A stretch of DNA of 64,000 bases. Source: Thermosphaera aggregans DSM 11486 (GTDB taxonomy: Archaea > Thermoproteota > Thermoprotei_A > Sulfolobales > Desulfurococcaceae). Positions 26,921 to 35,719 of the stretch are shown here, piece after piece. Below the pieces are notes generated by a model, which searched no databases, had not been told where the DNA came from, and saw only the letters and a list, made by a program, of their open reading frames with translations. The stretch spans positions 806,001-870,000 of the forward strand of contig NC_014160.1 of the NCBI RefSeq assembly GCF_000092185.1, written 5' to 3'. The first letter of the stretch is position 1. Each line of letters starts with the position of its first letter. The translations under genes were made by a program, and so were the position numbers.

Positions 26921-27258
26921 CAGGGCACACGCTACAAGTAGACACAGCCGCGGGGCAAGTAAAATGGCCCTCTTTCACCAGTGAGACAATAATGGAGACC
27001 CCAATAGCATATGCTAATATAACAAGCTACCCAGAGCTCTGGCAACTATACAATGAGACGTTGAAGACTCACCTAGCACACCCCGTGGGAGGCAAGTACC
27101 TAGTATACTACAACCCCGTGGAGAACACAGTATTCTGCGACTGGGAGAGACTAGTAGAGGGAGTAGAATTACCACCAACAACCCAGCCACCCGATGAAAC
27201 CCCACCAGAGATCCCACCAAATGCCCGAGTAGTTCTAAACACTCTCAATTTCCTTTAA
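26911..27258 (+). pseudogene. Fragment of an unknown gene (duplicated at 31.3 kb)
   Basis: A frame ending at 27258 contains protein-like sequence (HTLQVDTAAGQVKWPSFTSE, ITSYPELWQLYNETLKTHLA, PVENTVFCDWERLVEGVELP, then a Pro/Thr/Glu-rich tail), but upstream the only in-frame starts are within the previous gene or at ATG 26991. It may be the C-terminal end of the preceding broken gene or a separate short gene. The stretch 27035-27230 recurs in degraded form at 31325-31496. Confidence 0.4.
27035..27230 (+). repeat. Direct repeat, left copy
   Basis: Shares with 31325-31496 the start CTCTGGNAACTATACAA, a long identical core around TTCTGCGACTGGGAGAGACT, and the end GAAACCCCACCAGAGAT, with several small gaps between. 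Both copies are in the same orientation and flank the restriction-modification cassette. Confidence 0.75.
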
Positions 27259-27447
27259 AATGCAACGAGAATGTACATAAAATCGAGGCGTCTCCCGTAG
27301 ACATAATTAATCTCGGCTTGGGAGATAGAGAATATTTCATTAACATGTACTGGTTTTCGCTTTTCAGTGCTTGAGAGGGTGCAGGAGACCTCGCTTTTTA
27401 GACGTAACACGCTGATTGTAATATCGGAAAATTGCCTCTTTAGCAAA

Positions 27448-27457
27448 GTTTATAAAC
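27448..27457 (+). promoter_or_regulatory. TATA box of the R-M control/methylase genes
   Basis: GTTTATAAAC, itself a perfect palindrome, lies about 26-30 bp before GTG 27482, the spacing of a leaderless archaeal transcript. Confidence 0.55.
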
Positions 27458-27481
27458 CTGTGTATCATATATGTGTTTATA

Positions 27482-27703
27482 GTGTGTATTTTGAAACACA
27501 ACCAGGAAAGAAGCAGAGTTAAGAGAGTTCAGGTCACGTTCACTGGGGAACAGTGGAGTCTCATAGAACGGTTCAGAGGAGTTATGGGCAACGATGACGC
27601 GGAGATCGTGAGGAACATAGTGCTCGCGTGGCTCGCAGAGAAATCTGTCATCTCGACGCACGTGAAGGGAAATACAGGTTTTGGGAGGGGTGAACTGCGG
27701 TGA
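27482..27703 (+). CDS. Small ribbon-helix-helix-like (CopG-type) protein
   Basis: A short basic protein of about 73 residues. VKRVQVTFTGEQWSLIERFR reads as the beta-strand and first helix of a ribbon-helix-helix DNA-binding fold, and NDDAEIVRNIVLAWLAEKSV as the second helix. GTG 27482 fits the TATA box upstream; GTG 27473 is also in frame. It overlaps the methyltransferase gene by four bases (GTGA), so it is likely a control protein of the R-M operon. Confidence 0.68.
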   Translation: MCILKHNQERSRVKRVQVTFTGEQWSLIERFRGVMGNDDAEIVRNIVLAWLAEKSVISTHVKGNTGFGRGELR

Positions 27704-29100
27704 GAACATATAAGGTGCTCTCGCTTTTCTCAGGTGCAGGCGGGCTTGATTTAGGCTTTGTCATGAGCGGCAGGTTTGAGATCCTGGCAGCTAACGACAT
27801 AGAGGAACACATGGTCAAAACTTATAGTATAAATTTCGGGGCAAGGATTATTCCAAGGCTCCAGCCTCGCTTATATCCCCAAGTGATCCTAGGCGATGTC
27901 TCAAAAGTAGACTTCAGCCTACTTAAGGACGAGGGCATTAACGTCGTTGTCGGCGGGCCTCCTTGCCAAGACTTCTCAATACTCAGAAGTTCTACAGCTG
28001 AGAGAGGCGGGATACAAGTTAGAAGAGGTAGACTCTACGCTTACTTCGTTAGAGCATTGGTCGAAATCCAACCAGAGGCGTTCGTCTTCGAAAACGTTCC
28101 CGGGTTACTTACAGCTAATGGCGGGTTGGCTTACAAAGTTATACTAGAGGATTTTGCCAACTTGAATTTGCGATGGGATGAAGTGAGAAAATCGCTAGGG
28201 AACAATGGCTATGCTTCCGGCAACGTTAAAGGCTATAATATACTGTTCAGCGAGGTGGTCGAAGCCACGGCTTTCGGCGTTGCTCAGCAGAGAAGACGCC
28301 TCATCGTAGTTGGAATAAGGAAAGATCTGATTAAAAAAGACCGCACGTTTGATATAGCTACGAAGTTTAGGAAGTTAATGCTAGGGGGTCGAGAGGTATT
28401 AAAAAAGCACCCGCTCACCGCGATGGAAGTGTTTGAGGGGCTTCCCCTTACTAAACTAGGCTCTAAGTACGTTGAAGTAGTGAAGGAGTACGAAGGGGTG
28501 TGGAATGAAGTCGGGACGGAGAAGATCGCGGAGTGGAAGAGAAAAGTCTGGGACAGGCTAACCTTCGACGTTGTTAAAGATTACTGCTTCTTTAATGAGA
28601 TGAGTCCGTGTAATGAAAGAGAAGTCGGAGACATTGTTGAAACGGTTCACGGAGCATTGTTAAAGGAAATGGGGTATTACGGGGTTCGAGTAAGCGACGC
28701 CAAGGTGAGCGATAACAGCCACGTTGCTCCGGCCGAACCCTCCGACATCGTAGCAAAGGTAAAAATGATACCTTTTGGAGAAAACTTCGAGATGCTAGTT
28801 GGAAGCAAGTGGGAACTCAGGAGAAAAGGCGTAAGCCAGATATACCGCAGGCTTAGCCCCTTAATGCCCTCCTACACCGTTGTAGCCTACGGAGGTGGCG
28901 GCATGGCGATGTACCACTACGAGCGTCATCGATCTGCACTCACTATAAGAGAAAAAGCGAGATTGCAGTCTTTCCCTGATAGTTTTCGGTTCGTTGGCAG
29001 CTTGTCAAATATGAAAGCAGAAGTCGGGGAAGCAGTACCCCCTCTAATGGCAAAAGCGATAGCGTCTGCCTTAGCCGGACTCCTCGACGAAATTTTCTAA
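27700..29100 (+). CDS. DNA (cytosine-5) methyltransferase
   Basis: A 466-residue m5C methyltransferase with motifs in the usual order: I LFSGAGGLDLGF (residues 8-19), IV GGPPCQDFS with catalytic Cys89, VI FENVPG (about 130), VIII QQRRRLIVVG (about 196-205), the target-recognition region, then IX/X RHRSALTIREKARLQSFPDSF. GTG 27700 overlaps the small regulator stop. It would methylate the recognition site of the neighbouring endonuclease and so protect self DNA; the site itself cannot be deduced. Confidence 0.93.
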   Translation: MRTYKVLSLFSGAGGLDLGFVMSGRFEILAANDIEEHMVKTYSINFGARIIPRLQPRLYPQVILGDVSKVDFSLLKDEGINVVVGGPPCQDFSILRSSTAERGGIQVRRGRLYAYFVRALVEIQPEAFVFENVPGLLTANGGLAYKVILEDFANLNLRWDEVRKSLGNNGYASGNVKGYNILFSEVVEATAFGVAQQRRRLIVVGIRKDLIKKDRTFDIATKFRKLMLGGREVLKKHPLTAMEVFEGLPLTKLGSKYVEVVKEYEGVWNEVGTEKIAEWKRKVWDRLTFDVVKDYCFFNEMSPCNEREVGDIVETVHGALLKEMGYYGVRVSDAKVSDNSHVAPAEPSDIVAKVKMIPFGENFEMLVGSKWELRRKGVSQIYRRLSPLMPSYTVVAYGGGGMAMYHYERHRSALTIREKARLQSFPDSFRFVGSLSNMKAEVGEAVPPLMAKAIASALAGLLDEIF

Positions 29101-29115
29101 ATACATGTGTTTCTC

Positions 29116-29970
29116 CTAGATGAAGTTTGCCAACTTCTTCTGTGCTGACGGCTTCTCTAGTAAAGACGCAAGCTCGAAGCAGCAATTTCTCACCATGTTC
29201 CTCGCGTTATCCACGAAGTTCTTAGCCAAGAACTTGACTTGCACTTGGTTGCCCGGGTGATCTGGGCTCGTCTTGGGCTTCTTTACGTGCTTCCCGTCTC
29301 CCGCTTTTCTTTGCAACTGAATATAGTTACCTATGTTTATTCTATTTCCGAAACTTATGCCTGCCTCGGCCACGTCTTGTTCTATAAAGTCTATAACCTC
29401 ATCCACGTTGAACATGCAGAGCGTTAAACGCTCGTTATATTCCAAAATAGCGAGGACCCGGAGCTCAGGATCCGCGTTTTTGAAGGCTTCTTCAAGAAAC
29501 CTATGGAGCGATCCTCGAATGAAGTTAGAAACCTTTTGCTGATCACTCACGTTGGGAACGAGTTGCGTGGAACGACCCGCTGCTATGTTTAAGATTCCAC
29601 GCTGCAGAATCTCGACAATCTCTATAGGCATCTGCAAGACCTCTGACCATGACCTCAATCGCCCCGTACTTTTATCAAGCCATCTTCTATCTAAGTGAAC
29701 GTCGGGCCTGCCCCTCGCTTTTATAGTTTTTAAGCTTATCCCGACAGAGACGCCAGTCGACCCAGTCACGACTACGTCTGTTTTTATAAGCCCCCGCGTA
29801 GCCCCTCTCGCGACCCCCGCGACATTTTCTATTTTCGCACCCGCCAGGTGTTCTACACAGGCTACTACATCTTTCCGTGACATTAAAACCTTAATTAAGA
29901 GTTCTTCACCTCTAGCCCCAATTTTCGCTTCTTCGGTCTTTTGCTCTTTAGACATTGCGTAATCCCGCAT
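29116..29970 (-). CDS. Putative restriction endonuclease of the m5C R-M cassette
   Basis: A 284-residue protein, convergent with the methyltransferase (16 bp apart) and divergent from the glycosylase gene (54 bp). The early segment TDVVVTGSTGVSVGISLKT has the spacing of a PD-(D/E)xK-type core (Asp ... S-L-K), preceded by KIGARGEELLIKVL with an upstream acidic residue. No further family is recognised. The call rests on position between an m5C methylase and a Mig-like glycosylase and on this motif. ATG 29970 or ATG 29955 can be the start. Confidence 0.6.
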   Translation of the reverse strand: MRDYAMSKEQKTEEAKIGARGEELLIKVLMSRKDVVACVEHLAGAKIENVAGVARGATRGLIKTDVVVTGSTGVSVGISLKTIKARGRPDVHLDRRWLDKSTGRLRSWSEVLQMPIEIVEILQRGILNIAAGRSTQLVPNVSDQQKVSNFIRGSLHRFLEEAFKNADPELRVLAILEYNERLTLCMFNVDEVIDFIEQDVAEAGISFGNRINIGNYIQLQRKAGDGKHVKKPKTSPDHPGNQVQVKFLAKNFVDNARNMVRNCCFELASLLEKPSAQKKLANFI

Positions 29971-30024
29971 AGATTAATAGTTAAAACTAAGCAAAAATAT
30001 TTTTAATTCTCAAGGGAGAAAACT

Positions 30025-30699
30025 GTGGGCTCGGCACCTCGCAGCATGGATGTTACTGAGGAGAAAATCGAGTTTTTTAGAAGAAAAGTCGTAGATTTTT
30101 ACTTAACGCAGGGACGTAAATGGCCGTGGCGGGAAACCAGAGATCCTTACGTGGTATTGATAACGGAATTGTTGCTTCAAAAAACGACAGCTAAGCAAGT
30201 AGTGAAGGTTTTCAGTAGCTTCTTTTCCAAGTTCCCCAATATAGGGACGCTAGCTAAAGCCAGCGAAACCGATATTGAGGCGATTATCGGGGAGCTCGGC
30301 CTACGTAAAAGGGCCGGTTTTCTAAGAGAACTCGCTCAGCACGCGGTCGAGGAGTTCGGCGACAAGATCCCAAACACCCTGGAAGATTTAATGAAGCTGA
30401 AAGGGGTCGGCCTGTATACCGCTAACGCTGTCAGATCCTTCGCGTATGGAATGTGCGTCCCCGTAGTAGACAGAAACGTGGCGAGGGTGCTAAGAAGATT
30501 CTTTGGGCTCGAAGGGGAAAAGCCGGCATATGCGGATAGAGAACTGTGGAAATTCGCGGAAAAGATAATGCCAACTTCCGCGTGTCGAGAATTTAACTAT
30601 GGCCTAATAGATTTGGGGGCAATGATATGCACGAGCCGAGAACCCCAGTGCAGTAGATGTCCTCTAAGGCCCGAATGTGCGTATTTCCCAAGGCATTAA
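30025..30699 (+). CDS. HhH-GPD DNA glycosylase, Mig-like T:G mismatch type
   Basis: A 224-residue endonuclease III/MutY-superfamily enzyme with WPWRETRDPYVVLITELLLQ, the helix-hairpin-helix LKGVGLYTANAV, an Asp in VPVVDRNVARV and a [4Fe-4S] signature C-x6-C-x2-C-x5-C at the end. Tyr131 and Asp149 are 18 residues apart, as are the Tyr126/Asp144 active-site pair of Mig from Methanothermobacter, which removes T from T:G mismatches and is also encoded beside an m5C R-M system. GTG 30025 or ATG 30046 is the start. MutY is the alternative, but context favours Mig. Confidence 0.85.
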   Translation: MGSAPRSMDVTEEKIEFFRRKVVDFYLTQGRKWPWRETRDPYVVLITELLLQKTTAKQVVKVFSSFFSKFPNIGTLAKASETDIEAIIGELGLRKRAGFLRELAQHAVEEFGDKIPNTLEDLMKLKGVGLYTANAVRSFAYGMCVPVVDRNVARVLRRFFGLEGEKPAYADRELWKFAEKIMPTSACREFNYGLIDLGAMICTSREPQCSRCPLRPECAYFPRH

Positions 30700-31324
30700 A
30701 GCCTGAGAACAGAACATATTAAAATATTCTTCTAATAATCCAAAGGTTACTTAAGTAGCGTCAGAGACGAGCCAGAAAATAATCGACTAAATCTCGCAGT
30801 TTCAGTAAACTGAACTACTTATTATTGCTATGGAGTGGGAAAACGATGTGCTCAACAAAGTTAAATATGCTTATACACTACTCTGACGCCTAGGAGCCTT
30901 GCTATCTCCTCTATGGCCTTGTCTCATTCGTTTACGTCCATGCTCTGCGAGTGCGACTTGAATATCCTTCACAGCTCCTCTTCCTTCCCCTGCCTCCTGG
31001 CCTCCCAGAGCAGGACGTCTATCACGCAGCTCTTACGGCTGATAATGGGATGGTCGCGCTCAATGATACACGCAATACTCTTATCTCTGCTACTAGACAT
31101 AAAATGACCCCTACTAAGACCTCATACATCAACGCGTATAAACACTCTTCGAGGAGAATCAACGCTCGTTTTCTATTTTCACGCTTCAGTGTTAGGTAAA
31201 CCCAATGGGCTTCTTTACCTAACACTAGCTCACCATCAAAGTTCCCGTAGCTCATGAGACTATCACTAACAAACAAGATAATGGCGAATGCCACAGTAGT
31301 CATAGCTGAGATCGCGAGCCACCA
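30700..31324. other. Gene-poor stretch with decayed minus-strand coding traces
   Basis: No intact gene is convincing. On the minus strand around 31050-30862, separated by stops, are readable pieces such as VIDVLLWEARRQGKEEEL, IFKSHSQSMDVNE and KAIEEIARLLGVRVVYKHI, which look like a small degraded soluble protein. A minus-strand open frame at 31303-31022 (MSYGNFDGELVLGKEAHWVY ...) is possible but unsupported. AT-rich sequence with TTAAATATGCTTATAC near 30860 may be an old promoter. Confidence 0.35.
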
Positions 31325-31496
31325 GCACTCTGGTAACTATACAAAAAGACGCTGGGACTACACCTCGCAAAGCCCGTAGACGACGAGGTATACGGGACAC
31401 TGTGTTCTGCGACTGGGAGAGACTAGTAGAAGGAGTAGAACTACCACCAACACAGCCGCCTGAGGAAACCCCACCAGAGATAGCGCCAATGCCAGT
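31325..31496 (+). repeat. Direct repeat, right copy (degraded)
   Basis: Degenerate copy of 27035-27230 with internal deletions; it keeps the identical block TTCTGCGACTGGGAGAGACT and the CCACCAACA/CCCCACCAGAGAT segments but no longer has an open frame. It marks the right side of the cassette that holds the m5C R-M genes. Confidence 0.7.
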
Positions 31497-31627
31497 ATAA
31501 CGTGAGACATGCCCAGATCTCTAATTCACTAATCAAGTTAATAGAAATAGTTTGAACCTGGAGAACCCCCATAATATGCAAAATAGTTTAAAGCAGACTC
31601 AATAATAATGAATAAAGGGGAGACTGT

Positions 31628-31810
31628 TTGGTTAAATGCCCCTACTGCGGCTATGAAGGAGAGTTCAAGCCCATAAAGACATGGAAATATAGTTGGTGGG
31701 ATGTATACTTCCACGAGTGTCCTAAGTGCCATGGTAGATTCGGATTATACGTAGACCCGACGGGGAGGAGAAAGGGCTTTACTGTGAAGTTTGCACCTAG
31801 GGGTAGGTAG
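31628..31810 (+). CDS. Small zinc-ribbon protein upstream of a type IIG enzyme
   Basis: A 60-residue protein starting at TTG 31628 behind GGGGAGA. CPYCGYEGEF and CPKCHGRFGLYVDPTGRRKG form two CxxC knuckles of a zinc ribbon. It ends five bases before the type IIG gene, so the two are probably one operon. It may bind DNA or the large enzyme; nothing more specific can be read. Confidence 0.75.
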   Translation: MVKCPYCGYEGEFKPIKTWKYSWWDVYFHECPKCHGRFGLYVDPTGRRKGFTVKFAPRGR

Positions 31811-31815
31811 AGATC

Positions 31816-34800
31816 ATGGTGCTTGCTCCTAAGCGGGAGATCCAGGTAGAGGCTAGAATTAGGAGGATCTTTGAGAAGTTCGTCAATCAGAAGTTTAACA
31901 ACGTCACGATTACAGGCGTTGAGGAGCAGTACGATGTTGGAGATGGTAGAAAAGCAGATATAGCTGTGCTCAAAGACGATGGTAAGCCTCTGCTGATTAT
32001 TGAGACTAAGAAGAAGTACGAGGCAGGGGGCTATAGGGTTGAGAGACTATTCATGCCTACCTCGGAGGAGGTGGTTGGTCAAGCAGTGGCATACGCTGCT
32101 ATCCTCAAGAGTAGGGGTATCTACGTCCCCTTTGTAGCCGCAGCTAATGAGAGTCAACTAGCACTCTTCATGGTGCCGGAGAACATTGAGCAATTAGTGA
32201 ACTGGGAGGCTATAAGGAGAAGAGAGTATGGCAGAGTCATAAGGGACTTCTACGACTACAAGAACAAATATCGGCTTCAGTATAAACCTCACTCCTTCTC
32301 AGAGGAGTTCTTTAAGGAACTACTTGAGTTCGTCACCAGGAAATACATTGAATATATCAATAAGGAATATAGGCCTGAAGAGGAGAAGCCAGACCGATAC
32401 TGGGAGGTAATAGAGCTCTTAAGGAGCTTTGTAGACTTCATAGCTCCTTTCGTGGAGCGGGCTATAGCGCCAACCGGCAACTTCAGGAAAGAGATCGCTG
32501 AGAAGCTCGAAGAACACGCTAGGAGAACCGGTTATGCTCCTACGCCTAGTCAATTAGCCAGGGAGATGGCGTATGTTATATTAAACAAGGTCGTATTCTA
32601 CAAGGTCTTAGAGCGCTACTACGAGATCCCAAAACTAGAACTCCTCTACAAGAGGGGTGTTGTCAAGACCTGTAGCGAGTACTTGAAAAGACTACGCGAG
32701 TACTTTGATAAGGCTGTGGAGGCGACGAGAGACTTCCAAGCAGTATTCGAGACTGGTATCTACGATGAGGTAGACCTGGTGGAGAACGAGGAGGTTCTCA
32801 AAGCAATAGACTGGCTCATAAACTATCTAGAGGAACACCGGATTGAGAAGCTGGGAGACGTAGTGGGCTTCATCTACGAGGATCTCATCCCGGGCGAGGA
32901 GAGACATCAGCTAGGCCAGTTCTACACTCCCAGGCCGATAGCCGAGCTGATAGTCAAGTGGTGTGTCAGGAGCCCGGACGACAGGGTCTTAGACCCGGGT
33001 TGCGGCTCAGGCACCTTCCTTGTCGAGGCGTATAAGAGGCTTGCGGAGTTGAAGCTGAAGAAGCCGTGGAGCGAGATCAAGCATGTTCCCGGCGACGTCC
33101 ACAGGCAAATCCTGAGGCAACTACACGGGGTGGACTTGAACGAGTTCCCAGCCCACTTGACGGCAATGAACCTGGCTATGAAGAACGTTAGGGCGCCTAG
33201 CCCGGAGATGTACGTGTTCGTGAGAGACTACTTTACAATCATGCCGGGGCACCAGGTGTTAACACCCTACAAGGTTAGGACAGTTGAAGGCGAGAAGCCT
33301 GTAGAGGTGGTATTCAAAGACTTCGACGCTGTCGTGGGTAACCCGCCATACACTCCTTGGAATCAAATTCCAGAGGAGACTCGTGAAATTATCCTGGAGT
33401 TATATGGCAAGGTGTTAAGAAACTACAACTTGAGAAAGTTTGTAACAGGCGGGGCTCTTCCCGGTATATTCGTTCCCTGGATAGTTCATTCCGCAAAATT
33501 CTTGAGAGAAGGCGGGAGATTGGGGATGATAATAAGCGATAGCTGGCTTGGAACCCAGTATGGAGTCGGCTTCGTAAAGTACTTGGCTGACAACTTCAAA
33601 GTAGTCGCTATTATAGACCTCGCAGAGAGAGTCTTCAAGGCCCCATTGATAGGGACGTGTATTATTCTCCTAGAAAAGACCTCTAACAAGAACGAGCGAG
33701 ACGATAATAGCATTGTATTCGTGTACCTAAAGAAGCAATACGATGTAGACACTATCCTCAGAATTATTGAATCTGCGAGAAAGGGTAAAGTTGAGCCCCG
33801 TGAAGGCGTCGTAATCAGCGTTATAAAACAGGGAGAGCTCTATAGACGCCTAGAGAGGGGCGAAGTAAAGCCAATTACTCTGTTCTTCAATGTTGAAGGC
33901 ATACTAAACGTTATTGCATCCACCGGGAAGGTGGCCAGGCTCAGCGACTTCTTCCAGCCAAGCGAAGGCAATACCGGCTGGTCTGTTTACGCCTCTATGA
34001 GGGGTAGAGGTGCCGGGGTTGGAGGCGAAAAATTCTACTACCTCGATGAGAGTAAAGTTAGACAGTTCAACTTGGATAAATATATAGGCACCTACTTAAA
34101 GCCCCTTGTTTCGTCACCCGAGAGACTAAACTTCTTCACATTTACCGCGGAGGATTGGGAGAAAAAGAGAGAATATATGTTCATTGCGAACGCGCCGTTC
34201 ACACAATTACCCCCCGAGATACAGAAGTATATTAGGCTAGGAGAGACAAGTATACTGCTTACCAAAGGGCCGAACAAAGGCAAACCCGTTTCGGAGTCTC
34301 CCGTAGCCAAAGAAAGAAAAAGACTGCGATCTGTGAACGTTCTAGGCAAGTCTATAACCTTTTACGATTGGTATGACCTTGGAGGAGTGGTGAATGCACC
34401 GATATACGTAGCACGGGGTACTCGATACTGGATTAGATTTGTATTAGCTAGGTTTCAAAGTGCTTTAGATGATAGGATACTCGCTCTGATACCCCGGCAA
34501 GGCGTCCAATTCGATGAGGCTGAGCTCAAGGCCCTGCTAGCCTACCTGAACTCCACGTTCGCACAGATTCAAGCTGAGGTCATGGGCAGAACCGCTGGTG
34601 GTGTTGCAATCTTAGAGCTCGATGTTAAACCTCTGAGTAGCTTCCTGGTACTGGATGTGAAGAAGTTGCCTAGAGGGGACGTTGAGAGGCTTGCTCAGCT
34701 GTTTGACAGGCTCGAGGCTGAGGCTAGGAGGCTTGGCGGCGCTGATGTAATCGAAAACGTGTTCGGCTCCGAGCTTGCAAAAGAGCTGACTGGTGGGAGC

Positions 34801-35103
34801 GGCGTTAAACAAGGGTTAGAGGGCTTGTTCAACACTGTGATAAGGGAGATAGACCTCGAGGTCGCCAGAATACTTGGGTTGGAGGGCTTAGTTGAAACAA
34901 TTAGAGCAACGGTATTAGAGCTAGCTAAGAGGAGGTTGTCGAGGGCTGGCGAGGCTAATCGCGAGGCAATAAAAGGATCTGAAGAGCTCCCGAAGCTCGA
35001 GAAGCCCAGGAAGAAGAGGAGCGAGGAGACCGAGGCAAAGGGGAAGATGAAGAGTCTAACCGAGTTCATGAAGGAGGGCAAGGAGGCACTTGGAGAAAAA
35101 TAA
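31816..35103 (+). CDS. Type IIG restriction-modification enzyme (endonuclease-N6-adenine methyltransferase fusion)
   Basis: A 1095-residue single-chain enzyme. The N-terminal domain has a PD-(D/E)xK nuclease pattern (KADIAVLKDDGKPLLIIETK, residues about 50-70). A helical linker precedes the methyltransferase: GQFYTPRPIAELIVKW, motif I LDPGCGSGTF (Asp at 393) and motif IV VVGNPPYTPW (Asn at 509), typical of gamma-class adenine methyltransferases. The C-terminal half, with LNSTFAQIQAEVMGRTAGGV, is the target-recognition part; the tail is Lys/Glu-rich. The ATG at 31816 follows a zinc-ribbon gene. It looks intact. Confidence 0.87.
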   Translation: MVLAPKREIQVEARIRRIFEKFVNQKFNNVTITGVEEQYDVGDGRKADIAVLKDDGKPLLIIETKKKYEAGGYRVERLFMPTSEEVVGQAVAYAAILKSRGIYVPFVAAANESQLALFMVPENIEQLVNWEAIRRREYGRVIRDFYDYKNKYRLQYKPHSFSEEFFKELLEFVTRKYIEYINKEYRPEEEKPDRYWEVIELLRSFVDFIAPFVERAIAPTGNFRKEIAEKLEEHARRTGYAPTPSQLAREMAYVILNKVVFYKVLERYYEIPKLELLYKRGVVKTCSEYLKRLREYFDKAVEATRDFQAVFETGIYDEVDLVENEEVLKAIDWLINYLEEHRIEKLGDVVGFIYEDLIPGEERHQLGQFYTPRPIAELIVKWCVRSPDDRVLDPGCGSGTFLVEAYKRLAELKLKKPWSEIKHVPGDVHRQILRQLHGVDLNEFPAHLTAMNLAMKNVRAPSPEMYVFVRDYFTIMPGHQVLTPYKVRTVEGEKPVEVVFKDFDAVVGNPPYTPWNQIPEETREIILELYGKVLRNYNLRKFVTGGALPGIFVPWIVHSAKFLREGGRLGMIISDSWLGTQYGVGFVKYLADNFKVVAIIDLAERVFKAPLIGTCIILLEKTSNKNERDDNSIVFVYLKKQYDVDTILRIIESARKGKVEPREGVVISVIKQGELYRRLERGEVKPITLFFNVEGILNVIASTGKVARLSDFFQPSEGNTGWSVYASMRGRGAGVGGEKFYYLDESKVRQFNLDKYIGTYLKPLVSSPERLNFFTFTAEDWEKKREYMFIANAPFTQLPPEIQKYIRLGETSILLTKGPNKGKPVSESPVAKERKRLRSVNVLGKSITFYDWYDLGGVVNAPIYVARGTRYWIRFVLARFQSALDDRILALIPRQGVQFDEAELKALLAYLNSTFAQIQAEVMGRTAGGVAILELDVKPLSSFLVLDVKKLPRGDVERLAQLFDRLEAEARRLGGADVIENVFGSELAKELTGGSGVKQGLEGLFNTVIREIDLEVARILGLEGLVETIRATVLELAKRRLSRAGEANREAIKGSEELPKLEKPRKKRSEETEAKGKMKSLTEFMKEGKEALGEK

Positions 35104-35139
35104 CTCTTTTCCCAAATCGTTTTGCAATCATGTTCTCGT

Positions 35140-35499
35140 CTAGCATTGTATGGCTAGCCCTACCAGGATTAAAAGAGGCCCGATTACGATATATGAGAGG
35201 AATCTCCTCCACGAGAATCTACCGAACCGCACGCACCTGCTTATATTGGCACCTATGAGGTAAAACATATACTCCCCAGCTCCCACTAGAGCACCTTGTA
35301 CATATAGGCATATGTGTGGAGCCACATTACTTGCTTGAGTATTTATTATTAAACCTAGAATGCGAAGTATAAACACGAATGATGCAAAAGCGTCTAATAA
35401 ACCAAGCCACTCCCTCATCTCACGGACAAGCCAGGGGTCGAGAAACGGTAGTAAACCCAGGATAAAATAAAATAGAATCCACGCAGAGACTTCTTCCAA
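35140..35499 (-). CDS. Small membrane protein, unknown
   Basis: 119 residues with three or four hydrophobic helices (ILFYFILGLLPFLDPW, LDAFASFVFILRILGLI, GALVGAGEYMFYLIGAN, FLSYIVIGPLLILVGLA). Start TTG 35499 is preceded on the minus strand by GGGAGGAGTGG, a good ribosome binding site, which is the main reason to accept it. It is convergent with the type IIG gene. No family recognised. Confidence 0.55.
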   Translation of the reverse strand: MEEVSAWILFYFILGLLPFLDPWLVREMREWLGLLDAFASFVFILRILGLIINTQASNVAPHICLYVQGALVGAGEYMFYLIGANISRCVRFGRFSWRRFLSYIVIGPLLILVGLAIQC

Positions 35500-35719
35500 A
35501 CCACTCCTCCCTTATTAAGATTTGCAAATGGTGAGCTTATATACCAGGGTCAACGGGGTTCACCACACAGTAATGTGTTTATTGAGCCAAGCAGTATTCA
35601 TGTAAATATAAGGTATATTTATGCTCCGAAGTCCCTCAAAGCGCTCTTTGCTCTCTTTATGCCTTTAGTTAGACGCCTCTCTATTAATAAGTCGTCTTCT
35701 TAAATTATGGTGATATCCG

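Noticed and set aside
27255-27709. Minus-strand open frames between the decayed gene and the R-M cassette
   Set aside because: They lie opposite the regulator and its promoter and show no recognisable protein pattern or ribosome binding site.
30913-31199. Plus-strand open frames rich in Ser, Leu and Arg
   Set aside because: The composition is that of antisense reading, and no start signals or homologous patterns are visible.
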